Shown one piece after another: positions 61,082-64,000 of a stretch of 64,000 nucleotides of DNA; the first letter of the stretch is position 1, and every line of letters begins with the position of its first letter. The translations under genes were made by a program, and so were the position numbers. The DNA is from an uncultured Eubacteriales bacterium (GTDB taxonomy: Bacteria; Bacillota; Clostridia; Oscillospirales; Acutalibacteraceae), in assembly GCA_949292775.1 (NCBI GenBank), contig CASFBL010000004.1, forward strand, positions 1 through 64,000. The letters run 5' to 3'. The notes under the pieces are model-generated. The model had not been told where the DNA came from. It worked only from the letters and a program-made list of their open reading frames with translations, and made no database searches.

Positions 61082-61418
61082 CAGCTTTATCCTCCAAAAT
61101 GTGTTCAAAGCCTTGGCCGATAATAGACCGGACATGGTTATCTGCCAAAAAGTAAATGATTGTTTTCCCCTCTCGGCGGTTGCCGATGAGTTTTGAATCT
61201 TTCAATACTTTTAACTGATGAGAGACTGCCGATTGCGTCATGCCAAGCAGTTCTGTGATTTCTCTGACACAAAGTTCCTCTTCAAACAGAGAAAACAGGA
61301 TTTTCACACGCGTGGTATCGCCGAAAATCTTAAACAAATCCGCTAAAGTAAAGAGCAGTTCGTCTTTCGGTAAGCGGCTCTTTGCTAAATCTAATGCATG
61401 AATATGATCATGTTCCAT
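61065..61418 (-). CDS. ArsR/SmtB family metal-sensing repressor
   Basis: A 117-residue winged-helix repressor. The recognition helix is GMTQSAVSHQLKVL (59-72). D93, H95, H106 and E109 reproduce the spacing of the alpha-5 zinc site of SmtB/CzrA. The alpha-3 site of CadC is not intact: ELCVRE has one Cys (C50) and the N terminus offers His, not Cys. I infer a Zn(II) sensor. GGAGG ten bases upstream supports the ATG at 61418. Confidence 0.9.
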   Translation of the reverse strand: MEHDHIHALDLAKSRLPKDELLFTLADLFKIFGDTTRVKILFSLFEEELCVREITELLGMTQSAVSHQLKVLKDSKLIGNRREGKTIIYFLADNHVRSIIGQGFEHILEDKADENDL

Positions 61419-61437
61419 TTTATATGAGCCTCCGTTC

Positions 61438-61457
61438 ATATGAATTTATATTCATAT
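61438..61457. promoter_or_regulatory. Operator of the arsR-ATPase operon
   Basis: ATATGAAT-TTAT-ATTCATAT, a perfect 8-bp inverted repeat with four-base spacer, much like SmtB/CzrA operators. It touches the -10 box and covers the start of transcription. Confidence 0.82.
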
Positions 61458-61484
61458 ATTATTCCTGATTTTATAATTTGTCAA
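61456..61484 (-). promoter_or_regulatory. SigA promoter of the arsR-ATPase operon
   Basis: On the minus strand TTGACA (61484-61479), 17-base spacer, TAATAT (61461-61456). Confidence 0.85.
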
Positions 61485-61493
61485 TAGAAAAAT

Positions 61494-61523
61494 AAAAAAC
61501 CGCAGAAAAATCTGCGGTTTTTT
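61494..61523. terminator. Terminator after the beta-mannosidase gene
   Basis: AAAAAACCGCAGA / TCTGCGGTTTTTT, 13-bp stem with a four-base loop. On minus it ends the beta-mannosidase transcript, 20 bases after the stop. Confidence 0.9.
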
Positions 61524-61543
61524 GTAAATCATCCGTATTTGAA

Positions 61544-64000
61544 TTATTTCAAAGGATAATCACCGGGAATCTTACGGTTATAAATATAGCTGCCAAAATT
61601 GATAGGCTGTAAAAACACCTTGGCCTGTACAAGGAAGTCGGAGAATTTACCGGCAGCCGGCTCCACATCGCCAAGACTAAACAACGAAATGTCCTTTTGA
61701 ACGGACTCTGCGGTCGCGTCTTTTGACACTTCCTGTGTGATTTCTACGGTCTCGCCCGGCAAAAGGTCAAAGTAGTTGTCTGAAAACGGCTTCGTGTTTG
61801 TCGCAGAATACACCTGCAAAAAACGGGTAAACTGCTTTGCTGTCAGTTGGATATGCGCGACACCGTTTTGGACGGTTACATTGACTTCCACCTGCGTTTT
61901 CGGCAGTTTCAAATTCTTTTCCATGTCAAACAAAACCGTGCGGCGCGAGACAACCTTGTCATTTACAAGCAGTTCTGTGACGAACACGCTATTTTTAAGG
62001 TCTGCTGTTTTACGAAGTTCGGCAACCGGCAAAGCAAACACAACTTGGTTTTGCAAAGCCTCTAACGAAACAGATTTGCTTTCCTGCGCAGCGGTTTCAC
62101 CGTTAAAGCTCAACAACCGATAACGCACTTCACATGTGACCGGCTCGTTTTTATCGTTCAGTGCGAATACGCGGATCTCTTCTTTGGAATCTTCCACGGA
62201 AACGGTGACAGGCGCATTAAAGTGGCGCGCGCAATATTGCAGTGCTTTATAATTGCCATAATAGTCCATACTTGCCCAGCTGCAAACCGGCCAGCAATCA
62301 TTAAGCTGCCAATACATAGAACCGTTGCAACGCCCTTTGTTGCGCCGCCAATGCTCTGTCGCGTCACGAACGCACTCTTCCTGACAGATTTGGGAAAGAT
62401 AGATATAATCTTCAAAATGCGCAGGCAGACGGAACCGAGAGGCAATATAAAACGCCATTTTCATGTTGCCGCTGCTGCATTTTTGGTGTGCGGTAAAGAC
62501 TTCACTGTCTAATGCATAGTCCTTAGGCTCTGCAAATATCTCGATAGTCTTTTTATCAGGCAGACTTTCAAAGCCAAACTCACTGCAAAACCGCGTCATG
62601 CGCTTGCGGTAATAGGTCAGCGGCTGTAAGCCGTGCCAAACGGCCCACAGGTGCGTATCTCCTACATTGTCACGGTCAAAGCCTTTCATGTGCGCCACGC
62701 CGCAGGGACTTCCGGGAATGTAAGGTGTTTGCGTATCCAGCGACTGCATCCATTCAGGAAGAATGTGGTAAAAGAACTTTTCAGTCCATTCCACATATTT
62801 CAGCCGGTTGCGCCATGCAATTGACATGGTTTCGATTTCATTGTTGCCGTTCCAGATGGCAAGACTTGCATGATGGCGCAGGCACTTAACATTGTATTCC
62901 ACTTCTTTTTGCACATTCGCAAGCAGCTCAGGGTCAAAAAACGGATAAGGTTGGCAGGCAAAGCAAAAATCCTGCCAAAGTAAAATACCATAGCGGTCGC
63001 ATGCGGAATACAGCGCGTCGCTTTCATAATACCCACCGCCCCAAATGCGCAGCATGTTCATATTGCTGAACTTAACAGCTTGCAAATCATATTCCAAACG
63101 CTCTTGCGTATATCTTGTGGCAAAGCTGTCCGGCGGAATCCAGTTGGCACCTTTGATAAACAGCGGCACACCGTTAATGAAAAACTGGAAATTCTCGCCG
63201 TATTGGTCGCGTTCACGATTGAGCGTAATGGTGCGCAAGCCGATTTTTTGCGTAAGGGAATCGCAAACACTGTCCCCGGAGAGCAGCGTAACCGTCACCG
63301 TGTAAAGCGGCTGCTCATCGCGGTCTGATAAATCTCTTGTCCACCAAAGCTCCGGATTCTCAACCAGAACCGTTTCTTCGATTTTGCCGTTATCCGGCAG
63401 TTTGCGGGCAATGCCGCAAATCTCAACACCATCCGGCGTATGTACGCTGACTTCATAGACAACGGCCGTTTCGCCGAAAATTTCGGCTTCGGCAGTAATT
63501 TTTAGCGTAACCTTTTTGTCCTTATGTGTTTGCAAAACCAAGACATCCTGCAGCTGAGTGGCATTGTAGCCAACAATCGCAATGTCACCGGAAATACCGC
63601 TCGGCGGTAAAACGGGACCCCAGTCCCAGCCAAAGTGGCACTGCGGCTTGCGGATATGCGGAATTCCATCCTGCCCGTTTGCATTGCGCGGACATCTTTC
63701 TTTCGCCTGTTTTTCTTTCACGAAATTTACCGGCGAAGCAAAAACAATGCGCAGCTCGTTCTCACCTTCGCGCAAATTCTCTTTGATATCAAAGCTATAT
63801 GCAAGATGCGCATTTTCGCCGCTGCCAATGCAAGTCTCATTTAAATACAGCGTACAAATGGTGTCGAGCGTTTTGCAGTCCAAATATACGCGGTCACACG
63901 CTAAAAGCGCTTTATCGGCAGAAAAGCGCTTTCTGTATTCCCAGTCGGTTTGTGCAACCCAGTACACATCTTTTTCGTTGGTGCCGATAAATGGATCCGG
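61544..64000 (-). CDS. Beta-mannosidase, GH2 (partial, 5' end outside window)
   Basis: The frame is open to the right edge: the residues before the first internal GTG read PDPFIGTNEKD, so the start lies beyond 64000. About 818 residues are visible. WDWGPVLPPSGI in the sugar-binding domain, the acid/base Glu in IWNGNNEIE and the nucleophile Glu in FCSEFGFESLP match GH2 beta-mannosidases, which release mannose from the non-reducing end of mannosides. No signal peptide can be judged. It is followed by a terminator, so it is the last gene of its operon. Confidence 0.92.
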   Translation of the reverse strand, partial: PDPFIGTNEKDVYWVAQTDWEYRKRFSADKALLACDRVYLDCKTLDTICTLYLNETCIGSGENAHLAYSFDIKENLREGENELRIVFASPVNFVKEKQAKERCPRNANGQDGIPHIRKPQCHFGWDWGPVLPPSGISGDIAIVGYNATQLQDVLVLQTHKDKKVTLKITAEAEIFGETAVVYEVSVHTPDGVEICGIARKLPDNGKIEETVLVENPELWWTRDLSDRDEQPLYTVTVTLLSGDSVCDSLTQKIGLRTITLNRERDQYGENFQFFINGVPLFIKGANWIPPDSFATRYTQERLEYDLQAVKFSNMNMLRIWGGGYYESDALYSACDRYGILLWQDFCFACQPYPFFDPELLANVQKEVEYNVKCLRHHASLAIWNGNNEIETMSIAWRNRLKYVEWTEKFFYHILPEWMQSLDTQTPYIPGSPCGVAHMKGFDRDNVGDTHLWAVWHGLQPLTYYRKRMTRFCSEFGFESLPDKKTIEIFAEPKDYALDSEVFTAHQKCSSGNMKMAFYIASRFRLPAHFEDYIYLSQICQEECVRDATEHWRRNKGRCNGSMYWQLNDCWPVCSWASMDYYGNYKALQYCARHFNAPVTVSVEDSKEEIRVFALNDKNEPVTCEVRYRLLSFNGETAAQESKSVSLEALQNQVVFALPVAELRKTADLKNSVFVTELLVNDKVVSRRTVLFDMEKNLKLPKTQVEVNVTVQNGVAHIQLTAKQFTRFLQVYSATNTKPFSDNYFDLLPGETVEITQEVSKDATAESVQKDISLFSLGDVEPAAGKFSDFLVQAKVFLQPINFGSYIYNRKIPGDYPLK

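Overview
The window looks like chromosomal core sequence of an endospore-forming, low-to-mid-GC Firmicute of class Clostridia, most like the Ruminococcaceae/Oscillospiraceae. This rests on the spoIIIAB-AH operon, spoIIM, cwlD, spmAB and a SpoIIIE/FtsK translocase, on strong AGGAGG ribosome binding sites, on textbook SigA promoters with 17-bp spacers, and on a T-box and a lysine riboswitch. I see no phage, insertion sequence, CRISPR array or rRNA operon. Both window edges cut a gene: spoIIIAB on the left and a beta-mannosidase on the right.

Layout. 1-3629 (+): spoIIIAB-AH, the mother-cell half of the SpoIIIA-SpoIIQ feeding-tube complex. 3684-13449 (+): a long housekeeping run, Asp23 protein, nusB, a TsaD-like protein, xseA-xseB-ispA-dxs-tlyA-nadK-argR-recN. 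13446-14987 (+): tyrosine T-box leader and tyrS. 15061-18602 (-): lysine-riboswitch operon asd-dapA-dapB plus a stand-alone aspartokinase-type ACT protein. 18678-22569 (+): queA-tgt, yajC, a TIGR04086 membrane protein, spoIIM. 22556-23548 (-): Xer recombinase, followed by an AT-rich non-coding island of about 680 bp. 24228-28925 (-): cwlD-radA-GME-fold protein-small membrane protein-nanA-nanE. 29042-30780 (-): rpsB-tsf. 30890-37295 (-): tepA-ftsK-ygiQ-MBL hydrolase-DUF3006. 37517-41276 (+): acn-icd-rex. 41312-42771: yaiI and abrB (-), diverging from spmA-spmB (+). 43271-46853 (-): pgk-tpiA-gpmI. 46993-49758 (-): WYL regulator and a GH2 glycosidase. 49860-49942: tRNA-Leu(UAG). 50085-51952 (+): PadR regulator and a membrane protein. 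52013-53639: zinc-ribbon/TM2 protein (-) and a P-loop protein with a degenerate tandem half (+). 53743-57394 (+): MBOAT acyltransferase, SGNH hydrolase, ECF sigma factor and RsiV-like anti-sigma factor. 57566-58957 (+): MATE exporter. 59006-61457 (-): zinc/cadmium P1B-ATPase with its ArsR/SmtB repressor and operator. 61544-64000 (-): beta-mannosidase.

How the genes work together. Lysine/diaminopimelate synthesis is gathered under one riboswitch, and the ACT protein may give it a second, allosteric layer. Aconitase and isocitrate dehydrogenase feed 2-oxoglutarate and are followed by the NADH sensor Rex. The glycolytic trio pgk-tpiA-gpmI has its own promoter. The most suggestive grouping is MBOAT + SGNH + SigV-type ECF + RsiV. 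It looks like an envelope-stress module that would O-acetylate a cell-wall polymer, with acyltransferase genes replacing the oatA known next to sigV-rsiV elsewhere. The other loci with real unknowns are the GME-fold protein and its membrane neighbour in the radA-nan operon, the P-loop protein whose N-terminal half seems to have lost its nucleotide site, and the PadR/HAAS membrane protein. All functions are read from the sequence by eye; no search was run.
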